64,000 nucleotides of DNA from Pseudomonadota bacterium (GCA_021802545.1 JAJZRS010000003.1:62001-126000), one strand, 5' to 3'; shown: positions 31,025 through 40,855, numbered from the stretch's first letter. Translations and numbers: made by a program. Notes: generated from the letters alone by a model not told the origin.

Positions 31025-31830
31025 TCCTCCTCGCGCGCCCAGAAGAACCGGTCCGGGATGTGCTGGCCCATGCCTGGGCGGAATCCGTAGTCGAGCGCGT
31101 TCCAGGTGTATTCCTGGGCTTTTTCGACGGATGTCGCGACATCGAGTCCCATGGCGATCGCGGCCGCAATGGCCGAGGCGAGGGTGCAGCCTGAGCCGTG
31201 ATAGGAATGGGGAAGCCTTTCCCAGGAATCGGCGCGCAGCAGCCCCCTCGGCCCGTAAAGCGTATTGACCACCTTGGCGCTGTTCTCGTGCGTGCCGGTG
31301 ATGAGCACGTATTCGGCGCCCATGTCCATGAGGCGATCGGCGCACTGGGAAAGGGGGAGCTCGTCTTCGTTCTCCTCCTGCGCCAAGTATCTCGCTTCGA
31401 TGCTGTTGGGCGTGACCAGCGTCGTCTGGGAAATCAGCAGGCTTTTCATCGCGTCGATCATTTCCTCCGTCGCGAGCTCGTCCCCGCGTCCCGAAGAGAG
31501 CACGGGGTCGAGTATCAGGGGGATATCGGGATAGTCCGACATGATCTCGGCGATCGCTGCGATGTTCTCGACGCTGCCCATTGCGCCGATCTTGAAGGCG
31601 TTGACGGTCATGTCTTCCAGGACGCTGCGCGCCTGATCGGCGACCCAGTCGGAATCGAGGGCCAGCACGTCTTCAATGCCCATCGTGTCCTGGATCGTGA
31701 CTGCGGTGACGACTGAAAGGGGGTGGCAGCCCATGCTGGCTATCGTCAGCACGTCCGCCTGAAGACCCGCGCCACCGCTTGGGTCGGTCGCCGAGAAACA
31801 GAGCACGATGGGTGGAGAAGGCTGATTCAT
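31021..31830 (-). CDS. thiD: Hydroxymethylpyrimidine/phosphomethylpyrimidine kinase
   Basis: A ribokinase-fold kinase of 269 residues that phosphorylates HMP and HMP-phosphate for thiamine synthesis. FSATDPSGGAGLQADVLT (about 12-29) is the ThiD signature; the anion-hole segment HGSGCTLASAIAAAIA is near 210-225. No TPP riboswitch fits in the 50-nt gap upstream. It diverges from the rubredoxin gene. Confidence 0.95.
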   Translation of the reverse strand: MNQPSPPIVLCFSATDPSGGAGLQADVLTIASMGCHPLSVVTAVTIQDTMGIEDVLALDSDWVADQARSVLEDMTVNAFKIGAMGSVENIAAIAEIMSDYPDIPLILDPVLSSGRGDELATEEMIDAMKSLLISQTTLVTPNSIEARYLAQEENEDELPLSQCADRLMDMGAEYVLITGTHENSAKVVNTLYGPRGLLRADSWERLPHSYHGSGCTLASAIAAAIAMGLDVATSVEKAQEYTWNALDYGFRPGMGQHIPDRFFWAREEE

Positions 31831-31880
31831 GGGAGGATATGCTTTAAAATTGGATTTTACCCCAAGAAGGAGGCGCTCGC

Positions 31881-32045
31881 TTGAGAAAATACCTTTGCCT
31901 GATCTGCGGATACATTTACGACGAGGCGCTTGGCGCGCCAGAGGACGGCATTGCCCCCGGCACGCGCTGGGAAGACATTCCCATGAACTGGACCTGCCCG
32001 GAATGCGGGGCCCGCAAGGAAGATTTCGAACTCATCGGAGATTGA
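31881..32045 (+). CDS. Rubredoxin
   Basis: A 54-residue iron protein for one-electron transfer, starting at TTG. The strong ribosome site AAGGAGG (31866-31872) is 8 nt upstream. The iron ligands are C6-x2-C9 (CLICG) and C39-x2-C42 (CPECG), with the conserved aromatic core residues Tyr and Trp between them. Overlapping longer frames on both strands are shadows. It is followed by gloA after one base, so the two are probably co-transcribed. Confidence 0.93.
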   Translation: MRKYLCLICGYIYDEALGAPEDGIAPGTRWEDIPMNWTCPECGARKEDFELIGD

Positions 32046-32046
32046 T

Positions 32047-32427
32047 ATGAGGATACTGCACACCATGCTGAGAGTCGGGAATCTCGAGAAATCGCTCGAC
32101 TTCTACACGAAAGTGCTCGGCATGAAACTGCTTCGCCGCAAGGATTACCCCGAAGGAAAATTCACCCTCGCCTTCGTGGGCTATGGGGATGAATCGAGCG
32201 AGGCGGTGATCGAGCTCACCCACAACTGGGACACGGATGCCTACGATCTCGGCAACGGCTTCGGGCATGTCGCCATCGAGGTCGAAGACGCCTACAAGTC
32301 CTGCGAGATGGTGAAGAAGCTGGGGGGGCGGGTGGTCAGGGAGGCAGGCCCCATGAAGCACGGCACCACTGTGATCGCCTTTGCGGAAGACCCGGACGGC
32401 TACAAGATCGAATTCATCCAGCGTTGA
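32047..32427 (+). CDS. gloA: Lactoylglutathione lyase (glyoxalase I)
   Basis: A cytoplasmic metalloenzyme of 126 residues that converts the glutathione-methylglyoxal hemithioacetal to S-lactoylglutathione. Metal ligands are His5 (MRILHTML), Glu in VIELTHNW, His in GHVAIEVED and Glu in YKIEFIQ. Length matches the short Ni-type bacterial enzymes. It abuts the convergent pldA gene with no spacer (TGA/TCA). Confidence 0.95.
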   Translation: MRILHTMLRVGNLEKSLDFYTKVLGMKLLRRKDYPEGKFTLAFVGYGDESSEAVIELTHNWDTDAYDLGNGFGHVAIEVEDAYKSCEMVKKLGGRVVREAGPMKHGTTVIAFAEDPDGYKIEFIQR

Positions 32428-33453
32428 TCATTTCAAGGGGAGCGAGACACCGACTCCCCACGTGCTTTGGCGGTAATTGTAGTCGATCAGGCTTTCCCCG
32501 TATCCGGTGAAGTACTGGAGGTGGAAATTGAAATCGCTGTGCCAGTCGGGCGAGAAATAGTTCAGGATCTTGTCGAATGGATAGGCATAATCGAGCTGCA
32601 GCGAGCGGATGCGCGCGATGGCCGACAGCTCGTAGCCGTTTACGTAAATCAACTGGATATCGCCGTACCCGAGATAATGGGTGATGTCCGGATTGTCGTT
32701 TTGCGTTGGATCGCTTTCCTGGAAGATCCTGGCCCAGATTCTGGGCAGCACGATCAGTTTTCCGCCATCGAAATGGTCGTCCTCGAAGCCCGCCTGCACG
32801 TAAATCCTGTTCCAGCTGCGCGATCTGGGATTGCTTTGCCCGTTCGACTGATGGTCGATCGCGACATTCAGGATTTTCGGGGCAAGTCCTGAAGATTCCT
32901 TCGTGAACCGCTTGGAGGCAATGAGCTCGGGTTCGTAATTGCTTTCCCTGAAGGGGCGCGAATGGGAAGGGTCCCAGAACTGCCAGAATGATTGCTGCGT
33001 GTATCCGAACCACATGGCCCAGTCTCGGTTGTCGTCACGCCAAAGCCTGGACTTGAAGCTGAACTGGAATTTCGCTTCCGTGTTGTCGAGCGGATAGGAA
33101 TAGGGAACCCGGTTGTTGGGGTTCGGGCTGGTCGGTGCGTTGTTCGGGTTCGAGGAATTCGAAATCGGCAGCAAATAGTTCTGCCTGTAGGCGGAAAGCA
33201 TTCCATTTCCCTCGGGATCCCACTGGGAAAGCAGCAGGGATGTTTCGCCTTCGTTCAGGGCCTTGGCCGCCTGCTTGGCGGGCGCGGCTTTCGTCTGCTT
33301 TATAGGCGCCTTTGCCGGCGCGGCAAGGCGCTTGTAGCAGTCGCGTTGCTGGACGAGCGGCGCATTGCTTTTTTCGAGATCCAGGCAATCCTCGAAGGTC
33401 AAGGCATGGGCGGTCGAGACCCAAAATGCCGGGATGAGCCAGAGCGCCTTCAT
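32428..33453 (-). CDS. pldA: Outer-membrane phospholipase A
   Basis: An outer-membrane beta-barrel phospholipase of 341 residues that removes mislocalised phospholipids. The signal peptide spans about 1-17. Catalytic triad residues are seen as His201 and Ser203 in DHQSNGQS and Asn215 in SRSWNRIY, matching the OMPLA pattern. An Ala/Lys/Pro-rich N-terminal extension (about 44-66) precedes the barrel; E. coli PldA (289 residues) lacks this. The start ATG 33453 overlaps the rsmA stop. Confidence 0.92.
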   Translation of the reverse strand: MKALWLIPAFWVSTAHALTFEDCLDLEKSNAPLVQQRDCYKRLAAPAKAPIKQTKAAPAKQAAKALNEGETSLLLSQWDPEGNGMLSAYRQNYLLPISNSSNPNNAPTSPNPNNRVPYSYPLDNTEAKFQFSFKSRLWRDDNRDWAMWFGYTQQSFWQFWDPSHSRPFRESNYEPELIASKRFTKESSGLAPKILNVAIDHQSNGQSNPRSRSWNRIYVQAGFEDDHFDGGKLIVLPRIWARIFQESDPTQNDNPDITHYLGYGDIQLIYVNGYELSAIARIRSLQLDYAYPFDKILNYFSPDWHSDFNFHLQYFTGYGESLIDYNYRQSTWGVGVSLPLK

Positions 33454-34214
33454 TTGTCTTCCAGGTAGTTCGCGATGGACGCGAAATCGGAAACGGAGAG
33501 GTTTTCGGCGCGCGCGCCGCTGTCGATGGAAAGCGCCTCGAACCCGTCCTGATCCAGTATCCCCTTCAACGTGTTCCGCAATGTCTTGCGGCGCTGGGAG
33601 AAGGCGGCCGAGACGATCCTGGAAAAAAGGGCGTCGCTTTTCGCCATGCATGATTCGAGCGGAATCATCCTGACGATGGCCGAAGTCACCTTGGGTGCCG
33701 GATAAAAGCATTCGGGAGGCACTTCGAAGCATTTCTCCATGTGGAAGCGGTGCTGGAGCATCACGGAAAGCCTGCCGTAGTCGCTGGTGGAAGGCTCTGC
33801 CACCATCCTGTCCACGACTTCCTTCTGGAGCATGAAATGCATGTCGCGAATGGCATCCGAAAAACCGGAAAGATGGAAAAGCAGCGGGGTCGAGATGTTG
33901 TAGGGCAGGTTGCCCACGATTCTCAAGTTTTTCCCGAGGCTCGAGAAATCGAATTTGAGCGCGTCCGTCTGATGGATGGTCAGCTTGCCCTTAGGGATCC
34001 GGGTGGAAAGATGCACCACGATGTCCCTGTCGATTTCGACCACGTCGAGGTGTTCCAGCCTGTCGAGGAGGGGGAAGGTAAGCGCGCCGAGCCCGGGCCC
34101 GATCTCGACCATTTTGTCGGCAGTCTGCGGATGGATGGTGTCGACGATCCTGGAAATGACTGCTGCATCCTTCAGGAAATTCTGCCCGAAGCGTTTTCTC
34201 GGCGCGTGGTTCAT
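33450..34214 (-). CDS. rsmA: 16S rRNA (adenine1518/1519-N6)-dimethyltransferase
   Basis: Dimethylates two adjacent adenosines in helix 45 of 16S rRNA; also called KsgA; 254 residues. RKRFGQNFL (7-15), the SAM motif VEIGPGLGALTFPLL (about 37-51) and catalytic NLPYNISTPLLFHL are all present. Length is typical. The ATG overlaps the pdxA stop in the conserved surA-pdxA-rsmA order. Confidence 0.97.
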   Translation of the reverse strand: MNHAPRKRFGQNFLKDAAVISRIVDTIHPQTADKMVEIGPGLGALTFPLLDRLEHLDVVEIDRDIVVHLSTRIPKGKLTIHQTDALKFDFSSLGKNLRIVGNLPYNISTPLLFHLSGFSDAIRDMHFMLQKEVVDRMVAEPSTSDYGRLSVMLQHRFHMEKCFEVPPECFYPAPKVTSAIVRMIPLESCMAKSDALFSRIVSAAFSQRRKTLRNTLKGILDQDGFEALSIDSGARAENLSVSDFASIANYLEDK

Positions 34215-35185
34215 TTTCTTGCCATTTCAAGCGCGGTTTCGATTGCAACCCTCAGGCTGCCTTCGTCGATTTTTCCGGTTCCTGCAAGCGGAAGCGCGGT
34301 GCCGTGGTCGACCGAAGTCCTGATTATCGGCAGTCCCAGCGTGACGTTCACGCCTTTTCCGAAGCTCGCATACTTGAGCACGGGAAGCCCCTGATCGTGG
34401 TACATGGCGAGCACGCAATCGAATCCTTCCAGGTGGCTGAAAAGAGTGTCGGCGGGGAAGGGGCCTTCGAAGGAAAGCCCTTCCTGCTTCATGGAGGAAA
34501 TCGCGGGCTCGATGATCTCGATTTCTTCCAGTCCGAGATAGCCGGATTCACCGGCATGCGGATTGAGTCCTGTCACGGCGATCCTTGGATGGGCTATGCG
34601 GAAGCGCTTTTCCAGGTCATGGTGGAGGATCCTCATCGTGCGCTCGAGATTCTCCTTCGTGATGGCGCCGGGGACATCCTTCAGGGGAATGTGAGTGGTG
34701 GCGAGGGCTACGCGCATGCCGCCGCCCGCGAGCATCATGACCACATGCTCGGTGGACGTGAGCTCGGCAAGAAATTCGGTATGGCCCGAAAAGGGGATGC
34801 CCGCCTCGTTGATCACCCCCTTGTGGACCGGCGCGGTGACGAGCGCGTCGAATTCGCCTGAGCGGCATCCTTGGACTGCTCTTTCTATCGTTTCCAGGAC
34901 GGGCCGGCTGTTCGAAGGATCCAGTCTGCCGGGCGCAGCCTTTGCCTGCAGCGGCATGTGGAAGATCGAGAATGTTGCCCGTCTATCGGGATGGTAATCG
35001 GGAACATCGAATGCGACGCCGAGAAGAGCCGCGCGCGCTTCGAGCATGGTCCTGTCGGCGATGAAAACGATATCGGCAGGAAGGGCGTCCAGGGCGAGGA
35101 GAACGCACAAGTCGGGGCCTATCCCCGCAGGCTCTCCGGGAGTGAGCGCGATCCTACTGAGCGTCGTCGAGGCGGTATTCGACAT
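34211..35185 (-). CDS. pdxA: 4-hydroxythreonine-4-phosphate dehydrogenase
   Basis: An NAD-dependent enzyme of pyridoxal phosphate synthesis, 324 residues, oxidising 4-phosphohydroxythreonine. The N-terminal motif LTPGEPAGIGPD and metal-binding His residues in SGHTEFLAEL, MYHDQGLPVLKY and GLNPHAGE are present. The start is taken at ATG 35185, which overlaps the surA 3' end by 32 nt; no closer start codon precedes the conserved motif. Confidence 0.95.
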   Translation of the reverse strand: MSNTASTTLSRIALTPGEPAGIGPDLCVLLALDALPADIVFIADRTMLEARAALLGVAFDVPDYHPDRRATFSIFHMPLQAKAAPGRLDPSNSRPVLETIERAVQGCRSGEFDALVTAPVHKGVINEAGIPFSGHTEFLAELTSTEHVVMMLAGGGMRVALATTHIPLKDVPGAITKENLERTMRILHHDLEKRFRIAHPRIAVTGLNPHAGESGYLGLEEIEIIEPAISSMKQEGLSFEGPFPADTLFSHLEGFDCVLAMYHDQGLPVLKYASFGKGVNVTLGLPIIRTSVDHGTALPLAGTGKIDEGSLRVAIETALEMARK

Positions 35186-36446
35186 AGGCCCGGTCGCGCA
35201 GCTGTCTGAGCCACTCCTGGTAGGCTTCGTCGGATTTCCTGGCGCCAAGCGCCTTGCGCGCTTCCATGATCTGCTTTTCCTTGCCCACGTCCTCCGAGCG
35301 CCTGCCCAGAACCTGGATCAGGTGCCAGCCGAAAGGCGTGTGCACGGGCTCGCTGATCTCTCCGGGCTTGAGCGCATCCATCGCCTTCTGGAATTCCGGA
35401 ACCGTGTCCCCGGGGGAAACCCAGCCGATGTCGCCGCCGTCGGATGCGCTCGGGTCGTCCGAATGGAGTTTCGCCTCCTGGGCGAAATCGGCGCCCTTCT
35501 CGATCTTGTCGCGGATGGAAAGGAGCTCTTTCTGGGCGTCATTTTCAGAAACATTCTCGCCCGTCTTGATCAGGATGTGGCGAACATGTGTCTGCGTCAC
35601 GAGCGCCTGCGAGCTTGCATCGCGCCTGTCGTTGAGCTTGATGATGTGGAAGCCGTTCGGGCTTCTGAGGATGCCGCTGACTTCCCCTGGCTTCATTTTC
35701 TGCAGCAGCTCCGTGAACGCAGTGGGCAGCTGACCGGCCGGTTTCCAGCCGAGCGCTCCGCCCTGCAATGCATCCTGCGCATCCGAATAGGAGGCGGCAA
35801 CCTGGCCGAAATCGGCTCCCCCCTTGAGGTCGTTGAGGGCATGCTCGGCCTTGCGTAGCTGCGCCTCGATCTGCTTCGCGTCGGCCTGTTCTGGCAGGCG
35901 GATGAAGATATGGGAAAGGTTGTATTCCTCGGCCTTGCCCTGCCGCTTCAGGTTTCTCAGGTAATTGTTGACCTCGGTGTCGGTGACGACGATCTTGCTG
36001 TCGACTTCCCGCTGCCTGAGCTTGGTCTTGACGATCTCGGTGCGGATCTCGTTCTTGAACTTGTCGAAATCCACGCCGTCCTGCTCGATGGCTTTACGGA
36101 ACTGTTCGGTACTCATCTTGTTTTCGCTTGCGATGCGCCCGATTGCCTTGTTGAGCTGGTCGTCGTCGACCTTGAGTCCCACTTCGGCTGCGTACTGGAG
36201 CTGGATCCTGTCCATGATCATTTGCTCCAGCACCTGCTTCCTTAGCACGTTCTCAGGCGGAAGCGGAATGCCCCGCTTCTGGATCTGCGAGGAAATCGCC
36301 TGGACGCGGTCGTCCAGCTCTACCGCAGTGATCACGTCGTCGTTGACCACGGCCACGATGCGGTTGACGAGTTCCATGGCTTCGGCCGAGCAGACCGAGA
36401 GGGAGAACAGGATGAAGAAAACCAGCTTGAGTAGTTTGTTTGCCAT
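35154..36446 (-). CDS. surA: Periplasmic chaperone/peptidyl-prolyl isomerase SurA
   Basis: A 430-residue chaperone for outer-membrane beta-barrel proteins. The signal peptide spans about 1-23. A SurA N domain (about 25-170) is followed by two parvulin-type domains, recognised by NLSHIFIRLPEQ... and HVRHILIKTGEN..., each ending in a GFHIIKL/GWHLIQV-type strand. In most proteobacteria lptD lies directly upstream; here ychF does, 36 nt away. Confidence 0.96.
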   Translation of the reverse strand: MANKLLKLVFFILFSLSVCSAEAMELVNRIVAVVNDDVITAVELDDRVQAISSQIQKRGIPLPPENVLRKQVLEQMIMDRIQLQYAAEVGLKVDDDQLNKAIGRIASENKMSTEQFRKAIEQDGVDFDKFKNEIRTEIVKTKLRQREVDSKIVVTDTEVNNYLRNLKRQGKAEEYNLSHIFIRLPEQADAKQIEAQLRKAEHALNDLKGGADFGQVAASYSDAQDALQGGALGWKPAGQLPTAFTELLQKMKPGEVSGILRSPNGFHIIKLNDRRDASSQALVTQTHVRHILIKTGENVSENDAQKELLSIRDKIEKGADFAQEAKLHSDDPSASDGGDIGWVSPGDTVPEFQKAMDALKPGEISEPVHTPFGWHLIQVLGRRSEDVGKEKQIMEARKALGARKSDEAYQEWLRQLRDRAYVEYRLDDAQ

Positions 36447-36482
36447 GTAGCGGTCCCGAAGAATAGCGCTTATTCTAACCCA

Positions 36483-37574
36483 TCAGACATTGAATCTGAA
36501 ATGCATCACGTCGCCGTCCTTCACGATGTAGTCCTTGCCTTCGAGGCGCATTTTCCCTGCTTCCTTCGCGCCCTGTTCGCCCTTGCAGGCGATGAAGTCC
36601 TCGAAAGCGATCACTTCGGCCCGGATGAAACCATGCTCGAAGTCGGTATGGATGACGCCGGCCGCCTTCGGGGCGGTGTCTCCCTTGTGTATGGTCCAGG
36701 CGCGGACTTCCTTGACCCCGGCAGTGAAATAGGTCTGCAGGCCGAGCAATTCGTAGCCGGCCCGGATGAGCCTGTCCAGTCCGGGCTCATCCAGTCCCAT
36801 GTCCTCGAGAAAGACTGCCCTGTCTTCTTCCCCGAGGTCGGCGATCTCCACCTCGATGGCGGCGCAGATGGCGACAACCGGTGCGCCTTCCTTTGAAGCA
36901 TATTCCTTCACGGCTTCCAGCAGGGGGTTGTCAGAAAACCCGTCATCGCTCACGTTGGCGACGTACATCGCGGGCTTTGCAGTCAGGAGGCAGAGGGGCT
37001 TGAGGATCATCCGCTCCTCTTCATCGAGTGCCAGGGTGCGCACGGGCAGCCCCTGGTCGAGATGGGTCTGCACCCGGGTGAGAAGGGTGACAAGCTTAAG
37101 CGCTTCCTTGTCCCCGCTCTTCGCGGTCTTTGCATATCTGGCCAGCGCCTTTTCGACGGTGGAAAGGTCGGCGAGCCCGAGCTCTGTATGGATGATCTCG
37201 ATGTCCGATATCGGGTCGACCCGGTTCGCGACATGCACGACATTGCCGTCCTCGAAGCAGCGCACCACGTGCACGATTCCGTCGGTCTCCCTGATGTTCG
37301 CAAGAAACTGGTTGCCCAGCCCCTCACCCTTGGATGCGCCTGCAACGAGCCCTGCGATATCCACGAACTCGACGATCGCGGGCTGGATCTTCTGCGGCTT
37401 GACTATTTCGGAGAGCATGGCGATGCGCTTGTCAGGCACTTCTACGATGCCGACATTGGGTTCGATTGTGCAGAAGGGATAGTTTTCCGCAGCGATCCCC
37501 GATTTCGTCAGGGCGTTGAAAAGGGTGGACTTGCCGACGTTGGGCAATCCCACGATGCCGCATTTCAGGCTCAT
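36483..37574 (-). CDS. ychF: Redox-regulated ATPase/GTPase YchF (Obg family)
   Basis: A 363-residue OBG-like P-loop NTPase that associates with ribosomes and is linked to oxidative-stress control. The P-loop GLPNVGKST is at residues 8-16, the G3 segment [18 protein letters not shown] near 70-87, and the C-terminal TGS domain ends [18 protein letters not shown]. Length is typical. In many betaproteobacteria ychF follows pth; here an HDOD gene and a small plus-strand gene lie between them. Confidence 0.97.
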   Translation of the reverse strand: MSLKCGIVGLPNVGKSTLFNALTKSGIAAENYPFCTIEPNVGIVEVPDKRIAMLSEIVKPQKIQPAIVEFVDIAGLVAGASKGEGLGNQFLANIRETDGIVHVVRCFEDGNVVHVANRVDPISDIEIIHTELGLADLSTVEKALARYAKTAKSGDKEALKLVTLLTRVQTHLDQGLPVRTLALDEEERMILKPLCLLTAKPAMYVANVSDDGFSDNPLLEAVKEYASKEGAPVVAICAAIEVEIADLGEEDRAVFLEDMGLDEPGLDRLIRAGYELLGLQTYFTAGVKEVRAWTIHKGDTAPKAAGVIHTDFEHGFIRAEVIAFEDFIACKGEQGAKEAGKMRLEGKDYIVKDGDVMHFRFNV

Positions 37575-37586
37575 GATTTCCTTTGA

Positions 37587-38417
37587 TCAGTGGTGATTGA
37601 AGATGTCCATGACTTCTTCGATGAATTCCGAGGCGCCTTCTTCAGGCACGCCGACCTCAGCCAGAACCTGGTTGGCTATTTCCGACCATTCCGGGTCATT
37701 GGTGTGGTAGAGCTTGCTGTGTATATGCTGCGCCAACTGAAGTATGGAGACCATGGTGAGCGCATCGTCTTCCACGCTGAGCCGCTCATGATGGAAGCGG
37801 ATGGCCGAGCAAATGAAATCGGGAAGCTTCCAATGCTTGGCCACAAGGTAGCCGACCACCGTGTGGTTGGTGTTGAAGCGCTTGTCTTCTTCCTCGAAGT
37901 TGGGCCATTCGCCGCCTCCCAGCCTGAAGACGTTGCAGTATTCGGGAAATTTCTGCATCAGGATAGGCACGCCGCAGTCATGGAACATGCCTGCCATGTA
38001 GGCCTGGTCGGCAGCGATGTTGCAGACGGAAACCTGTTTGCCTGCAATGATCGAAGCCAGGAAGGCGATCTCCTCGGAATGCTTCCAGAATTTTTCAAAA
38101 GCAGCCCCGTTTCCGCCGAGCGCAGTTTTCAGCGCCAGGGCCTTGATGAGATTGGCGATCTGGGTCAGGCCGACGATGGAAATGGCCTTCTGGATGCTGG
38201 TGATCTTGCTGCTCGATTTGTAGAAGGAAGAGTTGGCCAGCCTGAAAATGGCTGCTGTCATTCCGGCATCCGAGCTGATCAGCTTGCTGAGGCTCTTGAT
38301 GTTGTCGTTCGAGCTGTTGATCATGCGATCAATTTCCAGAAGAATCCCCGGCTGAGGTGGAATGGTGATCTTGCTGTCTGTGATGCTGTCGATCAGGAGT
38401 TGCTCGCTGTCTTTCAT
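37587..38417 (-). CDS. HDOD-domain protein
   Basis: A 276-residue protein with one HDOD domain (about 15-215), an HD-GYP relative that usually lacks full catalytic residues. AGMFHDCGVPILM keeps an HD pair, and VVGYLVAKHWKLP and AIRFHHER are typical HDOD helices. Such proteins act in signalling and stress responses, often with c-di-GMP networks. It lies 12 nt upstream of ychF and is probably co-transcribed with it. No attached receiver or GGDEF domain. Confidence 0.88.
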   Translation of the reverse strand: MKDSEQLLIDSITDSKITIPPQPGILLEIDRMINSSNDNIKSLSKLISSDAGMTAAIFRLANSSFYKSSSKITSIQKAISIVGLTQIANLIKALALKTALGGNGAAFEKFWKHSEEIAFLASIIAGKQVSVCNIAADQAYMAGMFHDCGVPILMQKFPEYCNVFRLGGGEWPNFEEEDKRFNTNHTVVGYLVAKHWKLPDFICSAIRFHHERLSVEDDALTMVSILQLAQHIHSKLYHTNDPEWSEIANQVLAEVGVPEEGASEFIEEVMDIFNHH

Positions 38418-38469
38418 TTGATGAAACCTTTTCTTTCCTGAGGTTGTCTCAATAACATCCCAATTGTAC

Positions 38470-38475
38470 TATAAT
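38470..38475 (+). promoter_or_regulatory. -10 box for the small plus-strand gene
   Basis: A perfect TATAAT lies 30 nt before the ATG at 38506. The upstream TTGTCT (38444-38449) is 20 nt away, which is too long for an ideal -35, so only the -10 is convincing. Confidence 0.4.
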
Positions 38476-38505
38476 GCTTAAGCAGGTTCGTTAAAGGAAA
38501 AGAAC

Positions 38506-38682
38506 ATGGAACCCGATATCCGAAAATTGCTTGAGTCCGACATCGAACTGTTCCGCAAGAAGGCCTCATTTTACAGGGAAAACCGTCTGCACGAGGCCGC
38601 CGTCTATGCGGAAAAGGTCGCCGCCAATATCGAACTTGCGCTGACCACCTTGCAGTCGGAAGACGACATCGACATCGTCTAG
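38506..38682 (+). CDS. Small acidic helical protein (58 residues)
   Basis: Starts MEPDIRKLLESDIELFRKKA and ends in an acidic tail SEDDIDIV. AAGGAAA lies about 7 nt before the ATG and a TATAAT is upstream. The sequence looks like two amphipathic helices. It stands alone on the plus strand between the divergent HDOD gene and the convergent pth, with which it shares the stop tetranucleotide CTAG. Family not recognised; translation is likely given promoter and ribosome site. Confidence 0.65.
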   Translation: MEPDIRKLLESDIELFRKKASFYRENRLHEAAVYAEKVAANIELALTTLQSEDDIDIV

Positions 38683-39248
38683 GATTTCGTGTGCAGCCTC
38701 AGCATGGCTGCCTGCTGCTCGCCTTTCGCAATCATCGGCCAGAGATCCAGGCTTTTCGAGATTGCATCCAAAATCAGCTCGGATTCTTCCTTGCGCGGAG
38801 GCTTCAGCACGTAATCCGAAACGTTCTTCTTTTCCCCGGGATGCCCGATGCCGATGCGCAGGCGCCAGAAGCCCTGGGTCCCGAGGTGGGCGGCGATGTC
38901 CTTGAGTCCGTTGTGGCCGCCAAGTCCGCCGCCCAGCTTGAGCTTCGCTGTTCCAGGCTCGAGATCGAGTTCATCGTGTACCACCAGGATTTCCCCCGGT
39001 GCAATCTTGTAGAAGCGCGAAAGGGCCGAAACGGCCCTTCCACTCGCATTCATGTAGGTTTGGGGCTCGATGAGCCAGATGTCCCCAGGAATGCGGGCGG
39101 TGGAACCGTGCATTCTGGGGTCCATCCTGAGCGGGGCATTTTCCAGGGAGGCGAGCCTGTCGACCCACCAGAATCCGGCATTGTGCCGGGTGTCCGAATA
39201 TTCCTTCCCCGGGTTGCCCAGGCCAGCGACCAGCCTGATTCCGCCCAT
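38679..39248 (-). CDS. pth: Peptidyl-tRNA hydrolase
   Basis: Recycles peptidyl-tRNA released during abortive translation; 189 residues. Catalytic His22 lies in DTRHNAGFWWVD, with Asn12 in GLGNPGKEY and Asp in VVHDELDLEPG. Length is normal. It lies 7 nt after rplY, the usual pairing. Confidence 0.96.
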   Translation of the reverse strand: MGGIRLVAGLGNPGKEYSDTRHNAGFWWVDRLASLENAPLRMDPRMHGSTARIPGDIWLIEPQTYMNASGRAVSALSRFYKIAPGEILVVHDELDLEPGTAKLKLGGGLGGHNGLKDIAAHLGTQGFWRLRIGIGHPGEKKNVSDYVLKPPRKEESELILDAISKSLDLWPMIAKGEQQAAMLRLHTKS

Positions 39249-39255
39249 GGGCTAA

Positions 39256-39855
39256 TCAGGCTTCGGGCGCAGCCGCTTCTTCCGAGACAGCGCCTCTGGG
39301 GAGGATGATGGTCGCGACGACGGAATCATCGCCGTGAACGATCGCCTCGACGCCTTTGGGCAGCTTGAGATCAGAAATGTGGATCGAATGGCCCAGCGCC
39401 AGCGTGGCCAAGTCCACCTCGATATACTCGGGCAGGTTTCCGGGAAGGCAGGACACCTCGATTTCAGTCATGACGTGGCTGACGATGCCTGAAGAGAGCT
39501 TCACGCCGGGCGCGATGTCCGCATTGACGAAGTGCAAGGGCACCTTCATGTGCACTTTCTGGTCTTTCGCCACACGCTGGAAATCGATGTGGAGTACGAG
39601 CGGCTTGTAGGGGTGCATCTGCACGTCCCTGAGCAGCACCTGCTCGACTGCGCCTTCAAGAGAAAGCTTCAGGATCGAGGAATGGAAGGCTTCCTTCTTG
39701 AGTTGGTGGAAGATGGCATTGTGATCGAGTTCGATCGCTTGCGCTTCCTTGCCGCCGCCATAGACGATACCTGGCACGCGACCGGCGATGCGCAGGCGGC
39801 GGCTCGCACCCGTTCCCTGCAGTTTGCGCGCTGTTGCGCTGATTTCGATTTGCAT
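39256..39855 (-). CDS. rplY: 50S ribosomal protein L25/Ctc
   Basis: A 5S-rRNA-binding ribosomal protein of the long two-domain Ctc/TL5 type (199 residues, against 94 in E. coli L25). The N-terminal L25 domain has [20 protein letters not shown]. The C-terminal beta domain ends with an Ala/Glu-rich tail. GGAG precedes the ATG. The leader between prs and this gene contains a terminator-like hairpin. Confidence 0.94.
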   Translation of the reverse strand: MQIEISATARKLQGTGASRRLRIAGRVPGIVYGGGKEAQAIELDHNAIFHQLKKEAFHSSILKLSLEGAVEQVLLRDVQMHPYKPLVLHIDFQRVAKDQKVHMKVPLHFVNADIAPGVKLSSGIVSHVMTEIEVSCLPGNLPEYIEVDLATLALGHSIHISDLKLPKGVEAIVHGDDSVVATIILPRGAVSEEAAAPEA

Positions 39856-39866
39856 TTTACTACTCC

Positions 39867-39893
39867 AAAAAAAGCGGACCGCGACCAGCCCGC
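39867..39893 (-). terminator. Intrinsic terminator or attenuator between prs and rplY
   Basis: On the minus strand GCGGGC pairs with GTCCGC (one G-T wobble) over an 8-nt loop and is followed by seven T residues. It lies 11 nt after the prs stop codon and 11 nt before the rplY start, so it could reduce read-through into rplY and pth. Confidence 0.6.
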
Positions 39894-39904
39894 AGGTTAA
39901 GAAA

Positions 39905-40855
39905 CTATTCCATGAAAAGCGAGCTCACCGATTCCTCGTTGCTGATGCGCAGCATCGTTTCGGCAAGCAGGCCGGAAATCGTGATGGCCCTGATTTTCCC
40001 GCATTCTTTCGCATCCTCTTTCAGGGGGATGGTGTCGGTGACGACCAGTTCGTCGAGCGCGGAGTTCTTGATCCGCTCCACGGCAGGTCCCGAAAGCACG
40101 GGATGGGTGCAGTAGGCGATCACCCTTTTTGCGCCATGTTCCTTGAGCGCCGCAGCCGCCTCGCAAAGCGTGTTGGCCGTGTCGACCATGTCGTCCATGA
40201 TGACGCAGGTCCTGCCGCTCACGTCACCGATCAGGTTCATGACCTTGGCGACGTTCGGCTTCGGGCGCCGCTTGTCGATGATGGCAAGATCCGTCTCCAG
40301 TCTTTTCGCCAGCGCCCGTGCCCTCACCACGCCCCCGATGTCGGGAGAGACGACGACCAGGTCGTCGTAGTTGTGCTTCCAGATGTCTCCGAGCAGGATC
40401 GGCATCGCATAGATGTTGTCCACGGGAACGTCGAAGAATCCCTGGATCTGGTCCGAATGCAGGTCCATCGTCAGGAGCCTGTCTATGCCGGCGCTGGTGA
40501 GCATGTTGGCCACGACCTTGGCCGTGATCGCGACACGGGCAGAACGGGGGCGGCGATCCTGGCGCGCATAGCCGAAATAGGGAATGGCGGCCGTGATGCG
40601 CCCGGCTGATGCGCGCTTCAGCGCATCGACCATCACCATCACCTCCATCAGATGATCGTTGGTCGGACGGCAGGTCGATTGCAGCACGAAGACATCCTTG
40701 CCCCGCACATTTTCGAGAATTTCCACCATCACTTCGCCGTCGCTGAAGCGCGTGACGGTCGCCCGTCCGAGGTGGATGCTGAGGTGCCGCACGACCTCCT
40801 CCGCAAGCGCGGGATTGGCATTGCCGGTAAACACCATCAGACTGTCGTAGGCCAT
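39905..40855 (-). CDS. prs: Ribose-phosphate pyrophosphokinase
   Basis: Makes PRPP from ribose-5-phosphate and ATP for nucleotide, His and Trp synthesis; 316 residues. [13 protein letters not shown] and [21 protein letters not shown] are N-terminal family signatures, and the PRPP loop [16 protein letters not shown] is near residues 219-234. It lies just downstream of tRNA-Gln and ispE in the conserved order. Confidence 0.97.
   Translation of the reverse strand: MAYDSLMVFTGNANPALAEEVVRHLSIHLGRATVTRFSDGEVMVEILENVRGKDVFVLQSTCRPTNDHLMEVMVMVDALKRASAGRITAAIPYFGYARQDRRPRSARVAITAKVVANMLTSAGIDRLLTMDLHSDQIQGFFDVPVDNIYAMPILLGDIWKHNYDDLVVVSPDIGGVVRARALAKRLETDLAIIDKRRPKPNVAKVMNLIGDVSGRTCVIMDDMVDTANTLCEAAAALKEHGAKRVIAYCTHPVLSGPAVERIKNSALDELVVTDTIPLKEDAKECGKIRAITISGLLAETMLRISNEESVSSLFME

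Noticed and set aside
31831..31880. TPP riboswitch before thiD
   Set aside because: Only 50 nt separate thiD from the divergent rubredoxin gene, too short for the element, and no matching conserved core was seen.
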